A stretch of 64,000 nt of DNA from Roseicyclus salinarum (GTDB lineage: Bacteria; Pseudomonadota; Alphaproteobacteria; Rhodobacterales; Rhodobacteraceae): positions 62,001 through 126,000 of the forward strand of contig NZ_JARRSA010000009.1 of NCBI RefSeq assembly GCF_029624655.1, given 5' to 3'. The translations under genes and the position numbers were made by a program. The notes under the pieces were generated by a model. The model did not search any database and was not told where the DNA came from. It worked only from the letters and a program-made list of their open reading frames with translations. Positions 10,017 to 19,910 of this stretch are shown one piece after another. Position 1 is the first letter of the stretch. Every line of letters begins with the position of its first letter.

Positions 10017-11732
10017 TCAGCCCGCGCTGCGCAGCACCGCCGGCTCGGCAGGTCCGGTCACACGGTCCCCGCCGCCAGCGCTCATCAGCGTGGTCAGAAC
10101 CGCCCGGTTGCGGCCATCCTCCTTGGCGGCATAAAGCGCGCCGTCGGCCGCTCTCATCAGGTCCTGCGGCATCGTTCCATCCGCCGGGGACAGGGCGATG
10201 CCGATCGAAACGGTGATGCTGGGAAGCGTCCTGTCGCCATAGCGGACGGAGAGTTGCTGGATGCGTTCGCGGATGCTTTCGGCGCGGTGTAGCGCCTCTG
10301 CGACGTCGCTCCGCGGGAGCACGACCATGAATTCCTCCCCGCCGGGCCTCGCGGCCAACTCGTCGCCATCCACGGCCCGATCGAGCACTGCGCCGACCGC
10401 GCGCAGGACCATGTCGCCCGCATCATGGCCATAATTGTCGTTGAACTTCTTGAAATGGTCGACGTCGATCGACAGGACCGCGACCGAGCCGCCCTCGCGC
10501 GCGGCGCGAGCCATGTGGCTGCGAAGGGCGTCGGTCAGGTGTCGGCGGTTGAACAGCCCCGTCAGCACGTCCCGGATCGACTGGTCCTGGAGTTCGTCCC
10601 GCATCCGCACGTTGGCGAGCGCCATCGAGATCTGTTCGGCGCAGAGTTGCGCAAGCCGCCGCGACGCGCGGAACTGTCCCGGCTCCGCGTCCTTTCGCCG
10701 CCTCAGGTGCAGCAGGCCGATCGTCTCGCCATGGGCAAGCAGGGGAAGGCAGTAGTAGGGGCGGACGTCCTCGTGCCGGACGTGGGCGCAGGGAAACGCG
10801 ATCTCGTCATCGCCGAAGGCGTAGGTCCTGCCGCGCCGAAGGCTCCAGCAATCCTCGGGGTGAATGTGCCCGTGCGGTTCGCCGCCGGCCCAGCCCGCGC
10901 TGCCGTCCAGCACGTCGCGCGAATTGGCGTAGATGTAGATCTCGCCCTCGCAGGCAGGCAGAAGACCGGTCAGGAACCCGACGACCAGCTCGAAGAGCTC
11001 CGTCTGCGAGCGGCTCGATTGCAACCAGCCGTTCAACTCGCCCATCAGCCGCACCTCGCGCGAGAGCCGGGCCTCGGTCCTGGCCGTCTCCTCCAGGATC
11101 GCGTTCTTGCGGCCCGTCTCGCGCCACGCCAGGCACCAATGGAGAGTGGGGATGGCCAGAGCGACGAGCGCAAGGCCGCCGAACAGGATCGAGAACCTGG
11201 CGAAAGCCGCCTCCGTCACCGCGCGTGCTTCGTTCATGTCGACATAGACCTCGACGACGCCCGCCGGCCCGCCCGGGATGAGAACGGGCAGATAGACTTC
11301 CGCGTAGGTCGCGGGGCGGCCGGGCTCGGAGGAGCCGTCGAGGACGTTCACGAACGCCCTGCCCGCGCGAAGCACCGTCGCGGCCTCCGTGTTATGCTGG
11401 AACAGCTCCTCGCCTTCGTGGGCCACACCGTCGATCCGGTCTGACAGGAAGGTCAGCTCGCCCGCGCCATTGAACAGTTTGAAGCGGAATACGTCGAGCG
11501 CGGCCTTTGCAGCGCGCAACGCGCCGTGCTGCTCAGGCGTGACCTCGCCGGTCTGGAGGAGATGGTCTAAGTCGGGAACGATGGTCGAGAAATACTCCAG
11601 CCAAGCGGTGGCGTTCACTTCGGCCTTGCGCTCGATCGTCCAGGCGAGCTGTTTCTCGTAGAGAAGGAAGCCCACATAAGTGATTGCGCATAGCGCCAGG
11701 GCGGACGCGAGCCGCGCGTATCGTTCGATCAT
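10017..11732 (-). CDS. Membrane diguanylate cyclase (GAF-GGDEF)
   Basis: A 571-residue protein predicted to make cyclic di-GMP. A transmembrane helix at about 7-25 and a second at about 180-203 enclose a periplasmic sensor region. A GAF-like domain follows at about 245-372 and the GGDEF domain at about 385-545. The active-site signature is GGEEF at 464-468, which is catalytically competent in the family. The RxxD product-inhibition site expected five residues upstream is absent (DGDE at 455-458), so feedback inhibition may be missing. It is downstream of the chemoreceptor and triple-CheW genes on the same strand, separated by 111 bp, so it may share their transcript. GGTGAGAA precedes the ATG. 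Confidence 0.88.
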   Translation of the reverse strand: MIERYARLASALALCAITYVGFLLYEKQLAWTIERKAEVNATAWLEYFSTIVPDLDHLLQTGEVTPEQHGALRAAKAALDVFRFKLFNGAGELTFLSDRIDGVAHEGEELFQHNTEAATVLRAGRAFVNVLDGSSEPGRPATYAEVYLPVLIPGGPAGVVEVYVDMNEARAVTEAAFARFSILFGGLALVALAIPTLHWCLAWRETGRKNAILEETARTEARLSREVRLMGELNGWLQSSRSQTELFELVVGFLTGLLPACEGEIYIYANSRDVLDGSAGWAGGEPHGHIHPEDCWSLRRGRTYAFGDDEIAFPCAHVRHEDVRPYYCLPLLAHGETIGLLHLRRRKDAEPGQFRASRRLAQLCAEQISMALANVRMRDELQDQSIRDVLTGLFNRRHLTDALRSHMARAAREGGSVAVLSIDVDHFKKFNDNYGHDAGDMVLRAVGAVLDRAVDGDELAARPGGEEFMVVLPRSDVAEALHRAESIRERIQQLSVRYGDRTLPSITVSIGIALSPADGTMPQDLMRAADGALYAAKEDGRNRAVLTTLMSAGGGDRVTGPAEPAVLRSAG

Positions 11733-11843
11733 TTCTCACCAGTTCCAGCCCCCGCTGTCGCAGTCTCGCACGAATGTCTTAAGATTGGGTTCGCACGCCG
11801 GCCGCAGCCCATGTACGCAGTCCGCGCGACCCTCCCTTCATGG

Positions 11844-13367
11844 TCAGACAGGCTCCAAGCGCTCCGCGTCTGCCGTCTCGCGTTCGCCGGCCTCCGGGAC
11901 CGCGCCAAGCCACGCAGCGCGGACGCCATCAGCCACTGCGTCGAGGTCGAGACGATCCAGCACCTCGACCTCGCCCCTGCGGCGCAGCTGCACCATGTCG
12001 TGGCCGCCCGGCATCCGCGCCTCCGGACGGGAGCGCCAGTCGCTGTCGGCGATGCCGTCGATGCCCTCAACGACGATCCCGATCCGCGCCTGCGGAGGCC
12101 CGATCAGCAGGACCCGGCGTTCTACCGGCCGGCGCGAGGGCGGTAGGCCGAGATGGCCCGCAAGATCGACCAGCGGCGCCGGCTGTCCCCCAACGAGAAA
12201 CAGCCCCAGAAGCCCCGCAATATCGGTCTCGCACGACGTGAGGCGTTCGGGCATCTCGAGAATTCGGGCAACCTGCGTGATCGGGGCCGCAAACCTCTGC
12301 CCCGCCACGAAAACGAGACTTCGCACCCTTTCGCGTATGATCCCCTGCTCGGACGGCGCGACCGCCCCCGGGCCTGCGCCGCGCCCGAGGACCCCGTCAT
12401 CGATCGGGACAGGCGAGCGATCGGACAACTCGGATATGTTCAGGAGCGTCGCGTTCGCGAGGATCCGCGCGGCGTCGAGAAGGAACACGACGCTCCCGCC
12501 GTCGTCATGTGTTCCCCGCAGAAGATCCGACCGCGTTCCCATTCCGCCTTCCCGGCCGGTCCTGGTCGCGCGGCCGACATGCTGAATGCTGCAGACCTCG
12601 TCGACGGCAAGCGCCAATACCCTTTCTCCCGGCATTCGGATCACCACGAACTCCGGTCTTTCGGCCGCCCGTGGAGTGCCCAGGCCGAAGAGTTCATGTG
12701 GCTCGATCACGGGAATGCGGCGTCCATGGAAGCGAATGCAGCCCGAGACGAGCCGCTCGCCGAGCCATCGCTCCTCGATGTCCTGGCGCGGCACGGTTCC
12801 GAAGATGTGCTCCGCCGAAAGCGCGTACAGGACGCCGCCCGACCGGAAGGTGAGGTGCTTCAGGCCATCGCCGTTGCCGGTCGATGCGACACGGCGAAGC
12901 TTCCTTTCGGCGCGTGGCAAGCGTGCGTTTGCAAAGATACGCTCGATGTCGAGGAGGTGAACGATCTGGCCATCCAGAATGGCCTGGCCATCGAGAACGC
13001 CTTGCATTTCCGCTCCGTGAAGCCGCTGGACGTTTCCCTCTTCGCAGCGGCGGAGGCCTGAAATCCCGTCCACACCGAGCGCGATCATGCCCTTCCCGTC
13101 GGTGACGATCGCGGCGATCGGCCTGCCTGCGCCTTGTGCTCCGAGCTCGCAGAGAACGAACGGGTCGCAGACCGGCACGAGGGTGCCGCGCAAGGTGAGG
13201 GCACCGATGACCGCCGGCTCGGGCGAGAGTATCCGGTCAAGCCGGCGGATCAGGGTGACCTCCAGAAGTGCATCGGAGGGCACGCCGACCAGATCGTCGC
13301 CGACCTGGAGCAGTCCGATCGTGCGGAACCGCGGGACCGCGTCCGGCCTCGACCCGGACCCCGTCAA
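11844..13367 (-). CDS. Protein with three tandem CheW-like domains
   Basis: A 507-residue soluble protein made of three CheW-like SH3-type repeats at about residues 14-147, 168-307 and 346-476, with short linkers. CheW couples chemoreceptors to CheA; multi-CheW proteins are less common and could bridge several receptors or kinases. No ATG or GTG lies near the start of the first domain in frame. TTG at 13365-13367 overlaps the TGA of the chemoreceptor gene (TTGA), with AAGAAGG in the end of the upstream gene as a plausible ribosome site, so a coupled TTG start is chosen. No cheA, cheY or cheR is nearby. The partner kinase must be encoded elsewhere. Confidence 0.82.
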   Translation of the reverse strand: MTGSGSRPDAVPRFRTIGLLQVGDDLVGVPSDALLEVTLIRRLDRILSPEPAVIGALTLRGTLVPVCDPFVLCELGAQGAGRPIAAIVTDGKGMIALGVDGISGLRRCEEGNVQRLHGAEMQGVLDGQAILDGQIVHLLDIERIFANARLPRAERKLRRVASTGNGDGLKHLTFRSGGVLYALSAEHIFGTVPRQDIEERWLGERLVSGCIRFHGRRIPVIEPHELFGLGTPRAAERPEFVVIRMPGERVLALAVDEVCSIQHVGRATRTGREGGMGTRSDLLRGTHDDGGSVVFLLDAARILANATLLNISELSDRSPVPIDDGVLGRGAGPGAVAPSEQGIIRERVRSLVFVAGQRFAAPITQVARILEMPERLTSCETDIAGLLGLFLVGGQPAPLVDLAGHLGLPPSRRPVERRVLLIGPPQARIGIVVEGIDGIADSDWRSRPEARMPGGHDMVQLRRRGEVEVLDRLDLDAVADGVRAAWLGAVPEAGERETADAERLEPV

Positions 13368-16171
13368 GCGCTCGCGCCCTTCTTCAGTTCCGACAGGATG
13401 TCCGAGACGGAGGTGACCGTATCGCGTTGCGTCTCGGATCTCTCGAGCAGCTTTTCGATGTGCGGCGCGCTCTCGGACAGTCTCTCGGCGCTTTCCTTCA
13501 TCCTGCGGATCGCGTCCTCGGTGGTGTCGCCCCCCGCCGCCATCCGCTCGGCCACGACCTGCACCTGCGTCGAGATTTCGCGCGCCGCGGCCGAGTTCCG
13601 CTCCGCGAGGCGGCGAACCTCGTCGGCTACGATGGAGAACCCCTCGCCATTCTCGCCAACGCGTGCGGCTTCGATGGCGGCGTTGAACGCGAGCAGGTTG
13701 GTCTGCGTCGCGATCTCGTTCACGGTGTTGATCGATTCCGAGATGACGTTCACGGCGTCCTTGACGCTGCGCAATTGCTCCAGACCGCCGCGCAGCGTCG
13801 CCTCGCTGGCGAGGATCGTGGTGCGGGAGCTTTCGATCTTGGAGGACACGTCGTCGATATCGGACCGGTTCGAACCCTGCGCGCTGACGATGGCCTGCAT
13901 TTCGTCGAGAATGCTTTCGGCGCCGGCGTGAAGATCGGACCGGAGCTTGACGTAAGCGGTCTCGTCGATGCCGAACATGAGGACCTTGTCGATCTCTCCC
14001 AGCGCGTTTCTGCCGGGGATGTAGTGGACGTGAAGATGCATGTCCCGGTCGAAGCGGCCCTTGAAATGGTAGCAGCCCTGGCGCGTCTCGCCGCGTGCGA
14101 GCGACAGCCACAAGTCGCGATAGTCCTGAGACTGGACGACGTCGGTGCTGAAGAAGATGCTGTGATGCTGCTCGATCACCTCGCGCCGCGAATAGCCGGC
14201 GAGGCGCAGGAAGGCGTCGTTCGCGCCCGTGATCTTGCCGGTCGGGTCGAACTCGACGATGGCGAACGCGTCCTGTGCGCTTGCCCATCTTCCCTCCAGC
14301 GCGACGCGCTCGAGCTTTTCGGCGGTCGTGTCGCGTGCGAACTCCATCACGCGGACGCAGTCCCCCGAATGGTTCCGGATCGGCGCGTAGAACGACGCGT
14401 GCCAGACGTCGGAATTTCCGCCGCCCCTTCGGTGATGCTGCCGATCCAGCGACTGTCCCTCGCGAAGACGCTGCCACATCGTGCGGTAGGCGTCGCTGTC
14501 CTGCGCACTCTCTCCGCTCAGCATGGATTGCGGCTTGCCCTTCACGTCTTCCCACTTCAGGTGCAGCGATTTGAGGAAGCGCTGGTTGGCCTGCAGAAAT
14601 TCGCCGTCAGGCGAGTATTCGGCAACACCGATCGCGGCCTCGATGGCCCCAACCTTGCCTTCGATCTCGGCGATGTGGGCCTTGTGCTGTGTCACGTTCC
14701 TGCCGAAACAGAGGATCGTTCGCGCCCGCTCGTCACCCGTGGACCTCAGCGGGGCATAGGTTGTCTGAAACCAGATTTCGCTCCCGTCGGCCGCCAGGCG
14801 CCGGTAGTCGCCTGACACGCGCTCGCCATCGCGGACGCGGTTCCAAAATTCGAGGTGCTCAGGCGATTTGAGGATGTCTTCTGGCACGAACATCTTGTAA
14901 TCCTTGCCGATATAGTCGTTCTCGTAGCCTCCTGTCTCGATGCAGAAACGCTTGTTGGCGGCCTGGATCGTGCCCGCCGCGGACAGCTCGAACATGCACA
15001 GGACGTCGCTGATCACGGCATAGCGGCTTTCCAGGAAATCCAGCCGCTCTCTCATGGCCTGGATGTCCGATGCGATCTCGAGGAGGCGCGCGAGCTTCCC
15101 TGTCGCGTCGAGGATCGGAACCAGTACCGCCCGCATCCACGCGCCGTCGCCCGACGCGGTCCTGTGATGCAGGTCGATCTCGACCGCCCGCCCCTCTCCC
15201 GCCGCCGTCCAGGCAGCGCCGAACTCGGTCCCCCTGGCGAATTCCTTGTCGAGCAGTTTCTCAATCTGCTTGCCGATCAGCTTGCCCCGGTCATGCCCGA
15301 GCACCTTGCAGAACGAATCGCTGGCATCGGTGACATGCCCGTCCGGGTCGTACTGCACCATGACCGCGCCGCCGGCGATCGCCGCATGGAACCGCTCGGC
15401 CTCGATGGCGGCCTCTGTGGCCTCGTTCACGTCCATCAGGCATTGCACGACCGATCGCAGGATGCCCTCCCCATCCTTCACCGGCACGAAGGTCGATTGC
15501 AGCCAAAGGCCGTTGCCCTCGTTGGTGATGTGCAGGTGGCGCCCTTCCACGATTCTTCCCTGTCGTAGCTTTTCCCAGAATTCGACGTAGTCGGGCTTGG
15601 TCGTCTCGCTGTCCGGCCAGAGCGATTCGTGGCTGCGCCCGGCCATTTCCTCGCCGTAGAACTCCAACGCCATGTTCGCCCGGTCGTTGGACGACAGGAT
15701 GTTTCCGTCCGGATCGTACTCGATCAGGCCAACGTAGTCGGCGAGCGCCGCGGCCGGGCCGGTCGCGGGCGCCGCCTCGGCTGCGGCGGTGTCGATCTGT
15801 CGGCCATGGACGGCGATGCGCGCCGCCCCGCCGTCCTCCATCACCACCCCGGCAAGGATGTCCACGGGAAAGCTCGATTGCGACAGCACGCCCACGGCCG
15901 CGCCGCGAAAGGACGACCGCGCGCCCGCCACCAGCTCCTGCCACAGCGCGCCGGCGTCGAGGCCGTCCCCGCTCAGAAGCGATTCGAACCCGTGATCCGA
16001 CAATCCGTCCTGCGACAGCTCCAGCAGGAAAAGCGCCGCCTCGTTGGCGGACAGCAGGCACCCCGTCTCGGCCGAAAACTCCAGCAGCAGCCCGTTTTCC
16101 AGAAGCTTCCCGCCCAGAAGCGCGGCGAGGCCGGAAGCGTCAGGGGTCACGTTTGTCACTGCCTTGGCCAT
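13364..16171 (-). CDS. Soluble multi-PAS methyl-accepting chemotaxis protein
   Basis: A 935-residue cytoplasmic chemoreceptor without transmembrane segments. About six PAS-like modules fill residues 10-770; the repeated core is xxEYDPDG/EFDPTG followed by ANxxF, near residues 150, 275, 395, 515 and 640, plus a degenerate N-terminal copy. The C-terminal signalling hairpin contains [19 protein letters not shown] and [13 protein letters not shown], the canonical MCP tip. The helical bundle is short, so the methylation region may be reduced. ATG at 16171 is preferred over GTG at 16192 because GAGGGTG lies at good spacing upstream. PAS modules suggest redox, oxygen or light sensing, but no ligand residue can be named. 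It heads the operon with the triple-CheW and cyclase genes. Confidence 0.9.
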   Translation of the reverse strand: MAKAVTNVTPDASGLAALLGGKLLENGLLLEFSAETGCLLSANEAALFLLELSQDGLSDHGFESLLSGDGLDAGALWQELVAGARSSFRGAAVGVLSQSSFPVDILAGVVMEDGGAARIAVHGRQIDTAAAEAAPATGPAAALADYVGLIEYDPDGNILSSNDRANMALEFYGEEMAGRSHESLWPDSETTKPDYVEFWEKLRQGRIVEGRHLHITNEGNGLWLQSTFVPVKDGEGILRSVVQCLMDVNEATEAAIEAERFHAAIAGGAVMVQYDPDGHVTDASDSFCKVLGHDRGKLIGKQIEKLLDKEFARGTEFGAAWTAAGEGRAVEIDLHHRTASGDGAWMRAVLVPILDATGKLARLLEIASDIQAMRERLDFLESRYAVISDVLCMFELSAAGTIQAANKRFCIETGGYENDYIGKDYKMFVPEDILKSPEHLEFWNRVRDGERVSGDYRRLAADGSEIWFQTTYAPLRSTGDERARTILCFGRNVTQHKAHIAEIEGKVGAIEAAIGVAEYSPDGEFLQANQRFLKSLHLKWEDVKGKPQSMLSGESAQDSDAYRTMWQRLREGQSLDRQHHRRGGGNSDVWHASFYAPIRNHSGDCVRVMEFARDTTAEKLERVALEGRWASAQDAFAIVEFDPTGKITGANDAFLRLAGYSRREVIEQHHSIFFSTDVVQSQDYRDLWLSLARGETRQGCYHFKGRFDRDMHLHVHYIPGRNALGEIDKVLMFGIDETAYVKLRSDLHAGAESILDEMQAIVSAQGSNRSDIDDVSSKIESSRTTILASEATLRGGLEQLRSVKDAVNVISESINTVNEIATQTNLLAFNAAIEAARVGENGEGFSIVADEVRRLAERNSAAAREISTQVQVVAERMAAGGDTTEDAIRRMKESAERLSESAPHIEKLLERSETQRDTVTSVSDILSELKKGASA

Positions 16172-16344
16172 GGTTTCACCCTCGCTGTTCACCCCGGTTC
16201 CGCCGTCGCTGATATCGCTCGATGTCTGAAGATTTCATTGCGCCAGCCGAAGAACGCGGCGAACGCAGGGTATCGCGTGCGTGCAAGGGATCGTTAACGG
16301 GTATGGGTTAGGAAGGATCCGTCCGCCTATCTGGAGATCCGCCC
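16172..16344. promoter_or_regulatory. Divergent promoter region between chemoreceptor and coiled-coil gene
   Basis: 173 bp between divergent genes. A relatively A/T-rich stretch around 16290-16315 (GTTAACGGGTATGGGTTAGG) is the likeliest promoter area. No textbook operator could be assigned. Confidence 0.4.
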
Positions 16345-17565
16345 GTGACCGCAGGAGAGATCAGCTCGACAAGGGGCGGAGCGGTGGCGGCCGACGGACC
16401 CCTTCCGGCGACCCTCAAGGCCGCGATTCTGGCGCGGTCGAGGGCACGGCGCGCGTCGGGATCTCTCCGCCCCCTGCACGGCGGCGCCGAGGATGCGCGG
16501 ATCGAGGTTCTGGGCGACCGTATCGAGATGATCGAGTTCACCCTGAACGAATATGTCGAGCGGATCGACGCGCTGGCGGCCCATACGACGCGGCTTTCCA
16601 TCGACCGCCTGGAGATCGTGGTCAAAGACCTCGCCACGTCCATAGCAGCCGCCGTTGGTCCGCCTGCCCCACCCGACGCAACTTCCCCGGACGGGGCGAC
16701 GGGCGCCTCCGACGCGCAGGGCCGGGGCATGACGTCCGCGCCGCCGGGACCCCCGCCGGCCTCAACCTGCGTCGATGCAGTCGACCTGGCCGCCCGGATC
16801 GCGGCGCTCGAGGGTCGCATCGACGCGCTGTCCGACCGCATCAGGATCGCCGCCGCACCGCTAATCCTGCAGGAAAGCGCGGCGACCGGGGCCGCGGCAC
16901 GCCTCTTCGCGGCCTTCACGACGCTCGCGCGGCGGCAGGACGAGGGGCTCGCCCACATCGACGCGAAGCTCTCGAGCATCGGCGACAGGCTGGCCGCGCA
17001 GGAGGCGCGCGTGGGACCGGACCAGGTGGAGGCGGCCTGCACGCACCTTACGTCGATCGCAGACGCCCTGAACGACGCCCGTACGCGGGTGGAAATCCGT
17101 CTTGCGGAGCGGCTTGAAGCAGTCGCGGCCTCGCGCGCCCACCCGCCTCCCGACGAGGCGCGAGCGAAGACTGCGGACATCCCCGGTCATCTGATCGATC
17201 GAATCGCCGATCGCGTCGCGGAGCGGCTGGACCGAAGCGACGCCGCCTTTCCGGGGTCCCGCGACCAGGCGCTTCCAAGGCTCGACCGCAAGATGACGGC
17301 GCACCTCGCCCGCGTGGAGCGCGCGCTGGCGACCGCGGCCGCTCGCGACGCGGCACTTGCAAAGCGGCTGGAGACGGTCTGGCCGCAAGCCCAGACCGCC
17401 ATGCTGGCGCGTATCGAAGAGGCGATTGGCGCGCTCAGGGCCGAGATTGCGGCGAACGGGGTCGATGCACGGCGAGACCTGATGACCGGGACGGAACGTC
17501 AGTCGCGCCTCGCGTTGGCCGAGTTGCTCGCCGATGCCGCGCGCCGCGCCGGTCCGGCGGCTTGA
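16345..17565 (+). CDS. Hypothetical coiled-coil protein next to gvpA
   Basis: A 406-residue protein of unknown family, starting at GTG 16345. It is rich in Ala, Arg, Asp and Glu with heptad-like hydrophobic spacing over about residues 45-100, 150-190, 195-260 and 290-390, indicating several coiled-coil segments. A Pro-rich linker lies at about 105-145. There is no signal peptide or membrane segment. It is on the same strand as gvpA and ends about 150 bp before it, and it is transcribed away from the chemoreceptor. A structural or scaffold role is possible but unsupported. Codon use is like the neighbours, so it appears to be a real gene. Confidence 0.65.
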   Translation: MTAGEISSTRGGAVAADGPLPATLKAAILARSRARRASGSLRPLHGGAEDARIEVLGDRIEMIEFTLNEYVERIDALAAHTTRLSIDRLEIVVKDLATSIAAAVGPPAPPDATSPDGATGASDAQGRGMTSAPPGPPPASTCVDAVDLAARIAALEGRIDALSDRIRIAAAPLILQESAATGAAARLFAAFTTLARRQDEGLAHIDAKLSSIGDRLAAQEARVGPDQVEAACTHLTSIADALNDARTRVEIRLAERLEAVAASRAHPPPDEARAKTADIPGHLIDRIADRVAERLDRSDAAFPGSRDQALPRLDRKMTAHLARVERALATAAARDAALAKRLETVWPQAQTAMLARIEEAIGALRAEIAANGVDARRDLMTGTERQSRLALAELLADAARRAGPAA

Positions 17566-17711
17566 AGCCTGACCTCACCAACTGGACAACACGGGAAAGT
17601 ATCGAAAAAGCCCCACGTTCCGGATCCCTCAACCCGCCGTTAGCGGTTCTTCCGTTAAGTGGTGACGGCCGTCCTGGCGGCCCCTCTGTATGTCAAGACA
17701 AGGATTTGGAC
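17566..17711 (+). promoter_or_regulatory. Leader and promoter region of gvpA
   Basis: 146 bp before gvpA. GGCCG at 17667-17671 can pair with CGGCC at 17678-17682 to form a small leader hairpin. The sequence TGTCAAGACA at 17691-17700 is a near-palindrome just upstream of the AAGGA ribosome site. Promoter elements could not be identified with confidence. Confidence 0.4.
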
Positions 17712-17924
17712 ATGGCTATCGAAAAAAGTGTGGCATCCGCTTCGATCGCGGAAGTGATCGACCGGATTCTCGACAAGGGCGTCGTCGTCGATGCCTTCGT
17801 TCGCGTGTCGCTCGTCGGCATCGAACTGATCGCGATCGAGGTGCGCGCCGTCGTCGCCTCCATCGAAAGCTGGCTGAAATACGCCGAGGCCGTGGGCCTT
17901 ACCGTGGACCCCGCAAGCGCCTGA
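17712..17924 (+). CDS. gvpA: Major gas vesicle shell protein GvpA
   Basis: A 70-residue protein matching GvpA, the small hydrophobic subunit that assembles into the ribbed wall of gas vesicles. The conserved core runs from [19 protein letters not shown] through the beta strands [19 protein letters not shown] to the helix [13 protein letters not shown]. The length is typical. ATG at 17712 is preceded by AAGGA. Unlike all other gvp genes here it is on the plus strand and monocistronic, converging on the tyrosine ammonia-lyase gene with an 11-bp gap. Separate transcription fits the need for a large excess of shell protein over the accessory proteins. Confidence 0.95.
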   Translation: MAIEKSVASASIAEVIDRILDKGVVVDAFVRVSLVGIELIAIEVRAVVASIESWLKYAEAVGLTVDPASA

Positions 17925-17935
17925 ACCCAAGACGC

Positions 17936-19513
17936 CTAGGCGGGAGGAGAGTGACGGCACAGCGCCCTGGCAAGTGTCGCGATCTCCTCCCCCAAGGGGC
18001 GGTCGGCCGCAAGTCGATCGGACCGGATGCGCACGAAGCCACGAACGGTCTGAGCGGACGGGGAAAACCCGCCTTCGGCGCGCTCGTCAAGGATGTCCAT
18101 CGCCTGCGTGACCGTCAGCGCCAGGATTGCCAGGATCGTGGCGGCATCTTCGATGGAGGCGGCCGTGATGCGGGCGGCGACGGTGCCCATGGACACGACA
18201 TCCTGGTTGGCCCCGTTCGTCGATATCGAATGCATGGATGCGGGTCCGCGGCTTCGCATTTCCGCAAGAATGGCGGTCGCCGTCACCTGGGCGCCCATGA
18301 ACCCCGAATTCAGGCCGGCCCGGCCCATGTGAAGGAACGCAGGCAGGCCATTGTTGAGCCTCTCGTCGGTGAGGCGCGCGACCTGGCGCTCGGCAAGACC
18401 GGCCAGCACCGTCACGGCATTCGCCAGCGAATCGGATACCAGACCGACGTGCTGGCCCATGAAATTGCCGCCGTGCAGCGCCGGCACCTCGCGGTCCTCG
18501 GGAAAGATCGGGTTGTCGGTGACGGAACTAAGCTCCCGCAGAACGACGGCGTCATGCCAATCCAGCGTGTCGAGCACCGCGCCGATCACCTGGGGCGCGC
18601 AACGGATCGTATAGGCGTCCTGGCCGATCCGGGCCTCCTGCCCGTTCTCGTCAGGGCGCAGTTCACGCGCCGCGATGGGCGCGACCACCAGCCGAGACGC
18701 GCCCGCGACCCTCGCGAGAAGGGCGGACGTCGCAGCCCTTTGTCCCGGATGGGGCCTCGCGTCGGCGAAGGCCATGTCCCAGGCTTCCAACCGCGCGGCC
18801 ATCGCCTCGGCAAGGCCGGCGGTCAGCGCGATCGACCATTCCGCGAGGCGCCGCGCGCGGACGGCGTTGCAGAGCGCGACGCCGGTCATTGCGGATGTGC
18901 CGTTCACGAGGGCCAGCCCGTCGCGCCGTTCGAGGTCGAGGGGCGCGAGCCCCAATGCCGTCAACGCAGCGGCGCCATCGATCCTTCGCCCGCACCTCGT
19001 GAGAAAGTCGGCCCGGCCCTGCAGGCAGAGCGCGAGATGCGACAGGGGCGTGAGGTCGCCCGAAGCGCCCACGGTGCCGCGGCTCGGAATCGCGGGGGCC
19101 AGGTCCGAGCGCAACAGGCTCACGAGCGCGTCGATGCTCGCTTCCGACGCGCCGGAAAGGCCCTGCAGGATCGACATCAGCCGCGCAAGCGCGATCGCCC
19201 GCGCCTCGTCCCACGCGAAATCGGGTCCCTGGCCGCTGGCGAGATGGTGGATCAGGTTCTGCTGCAGGAGAACACCGTCGCCCGGATCGACAAGGCGGTC
19301 GGCCAATGGGCCAAAACCCGTGGTCAGTCCATACACATGCCGGCGCGCGGCGATCGTGGCCCCGAGCCGCCGATGCGAGGCCCGGCAGCGGTCTCGCGCC
19401 TCGGGCGCAACCTGCGGCGACGCAGCACCGGTGGCGATCGCGTAGGCCTGCGCAAGGCCAATCTCGCGATCGATGGCGATCTCGTCGCGGCCGCGCCGCG
19501 TGTCGTCGGGCAT
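17936..19513 (-). CDS. tal: Tyrosine ammonia-lyase (PYP chromophore synthesis)
   Basis: A 525-residue MIO-dependent aromatic ammonia-lyase converting L-tyrosine to p-coumarate plus ammonia. The MIO prosthetic group forms from Ala150-Ser151-Gly152 in GTVGASGDLTPL; the catalytic Tyr61 lies in VYGLTTGFGP. The substrate selector is His90-Leu91 (NLIHHLASG), the pair seen in Rhodobacter tyrosine ammonia-lyase, as opposed to Phe-Leu in phenylalanine and Ser-His in histidine ammonia-lyases. The ATG at 19513 (MPDDT) gives the usual length; the longer open frame upstream overlaps noncoding sequence. It is the last gene of the PYP-gas vesicle operon. The product is the precursor of the PYP chromophore. 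Confidence 0.93.
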   Translation of the reverse strand: MPDDTRRGRDEIAIDREIGLAQAYAIATGAASPQVAPEARDRCRASHRRLGATIAARRHVYGLTTGFGPLADRLVDPGDGVLLQQNLIHHLASGQGPDFAWDEARAIALARLMSILQGLSGASEASIDALVSLLRSDLAPAIPSRGTVGASGDLTPLSHLALCLQGRADFLTRCGRRIDGAAALTALGLAPLDLERRDGLALVNGTSAMTGVALCNAVRARRLAEWSIALTAGLAEAMAARLEAWDMAFADARPHPGQRAATSALLARVAGASRLVVAPIAARELRPDENGQEARIGQDAYTIRCAPQVIGAVLDTLDWHDAVVLRELSSVTDNPIFPEDREVPALHGGNFMGQHVGLVSDSLANAVTVLAGLAERQVARLTDERLNNGLPAFLHMGRAGLNSGFMGAQVTATAILAEMRSRGPASMHSISTNGANQDVVSMGTVAARITAASIEDAATILAILALTVTQAMDILDERAEGGFSPSAQTVRGFVRIRSDRLAADRPLGEEIATLARALCRHSPPA

Positions 19514-19571
19514 CTCGTTCCCCCCCCTGTTCCACATGCGGCGCGCCCCGGCCGTGACCGGGCCCGCCCTG

Positions 19572-19910
19572 CTAGATGCTGCGCCCCAGCGGCCCGAGGC
19601 CGATCGAAAGATCGCCCGGCGCGAGGCCGAAGCGTGCAGCCATGTCATGGATCGCCGCCTCCGAGCGCATCAGCGTCCGGCCAAGCGCCTCCTCCTGGTC
19701 GGTGGACAGCGTGCCGTTCTCCATCCTGCGGATGGCCTGCGTTTCCATCAGTTGTCGCAGGAACTCCATGAGGGCGAGCACCAGCCGCGCGAGATCCTGT
19801 TCCACCGTTTCGGGCTCTATCCGGACGCGTCCCGCTGGATCTGTCAGGGCGCCAAGCGCCCGCGCGATGTCGTCGGGCCCAAGCTTCATCTCCGTGTCAC
19901 CGATCATCAT
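19572..19910 (-). CDS. gvpK: Gas vesicle protein GvpK
   Basis: A 112-residue accessory gas vesicle protein of the GvpK family. The diagnostic segment VEQDLARLVLALMEFLRQLM is followed by the conserved ETQAIRRMENGTLS and the C-terminal LGLAPGDLSIGLGPLG type motif. GvpK is required for vesicle formation in several organisms but its molecular function is not settled. The ATG at 19910 overlaps the stop of the preceding gvpF/L gene (ATGA); a second ATG follows immediately. A 58-bp gap separates it from the tyrosine ammonia-lyase gene downstream. Confidence 0.9.
   Translation of the reverse strand: MMIGDTEMKLGPDDIARALGALTDPAGRVRIEPETVEQDLARLVLALMEFLRQLMETQAIRRMENGTLSTDQEEALGRTLMRSEAAIHDMAARFGLAPGDLSIGLGPLGRSI

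Noticed and set aside
17636-17646. AACCCGCC(G/A)TT shared by the gvpA and orf142 upstream regions
   Set aside because: Only about ten bases in GC-rich DNA, at different distances from the start codons (about 67 and 26 bp); not enough to call a common operator.
17640-17660. CtrA-type TTAA-N7-TTAA site before gvpA
   Set aside because: The half-sites TTAG and TTAA are about 11 bases apart instead of seven.
17687-17704. PpsR-type TGT-N12-ACA site before gvpA
   Set aside because: TGT is present at 17687-17689 but the spacing to any ACA does not fit; no such motif was found before orf142 either.
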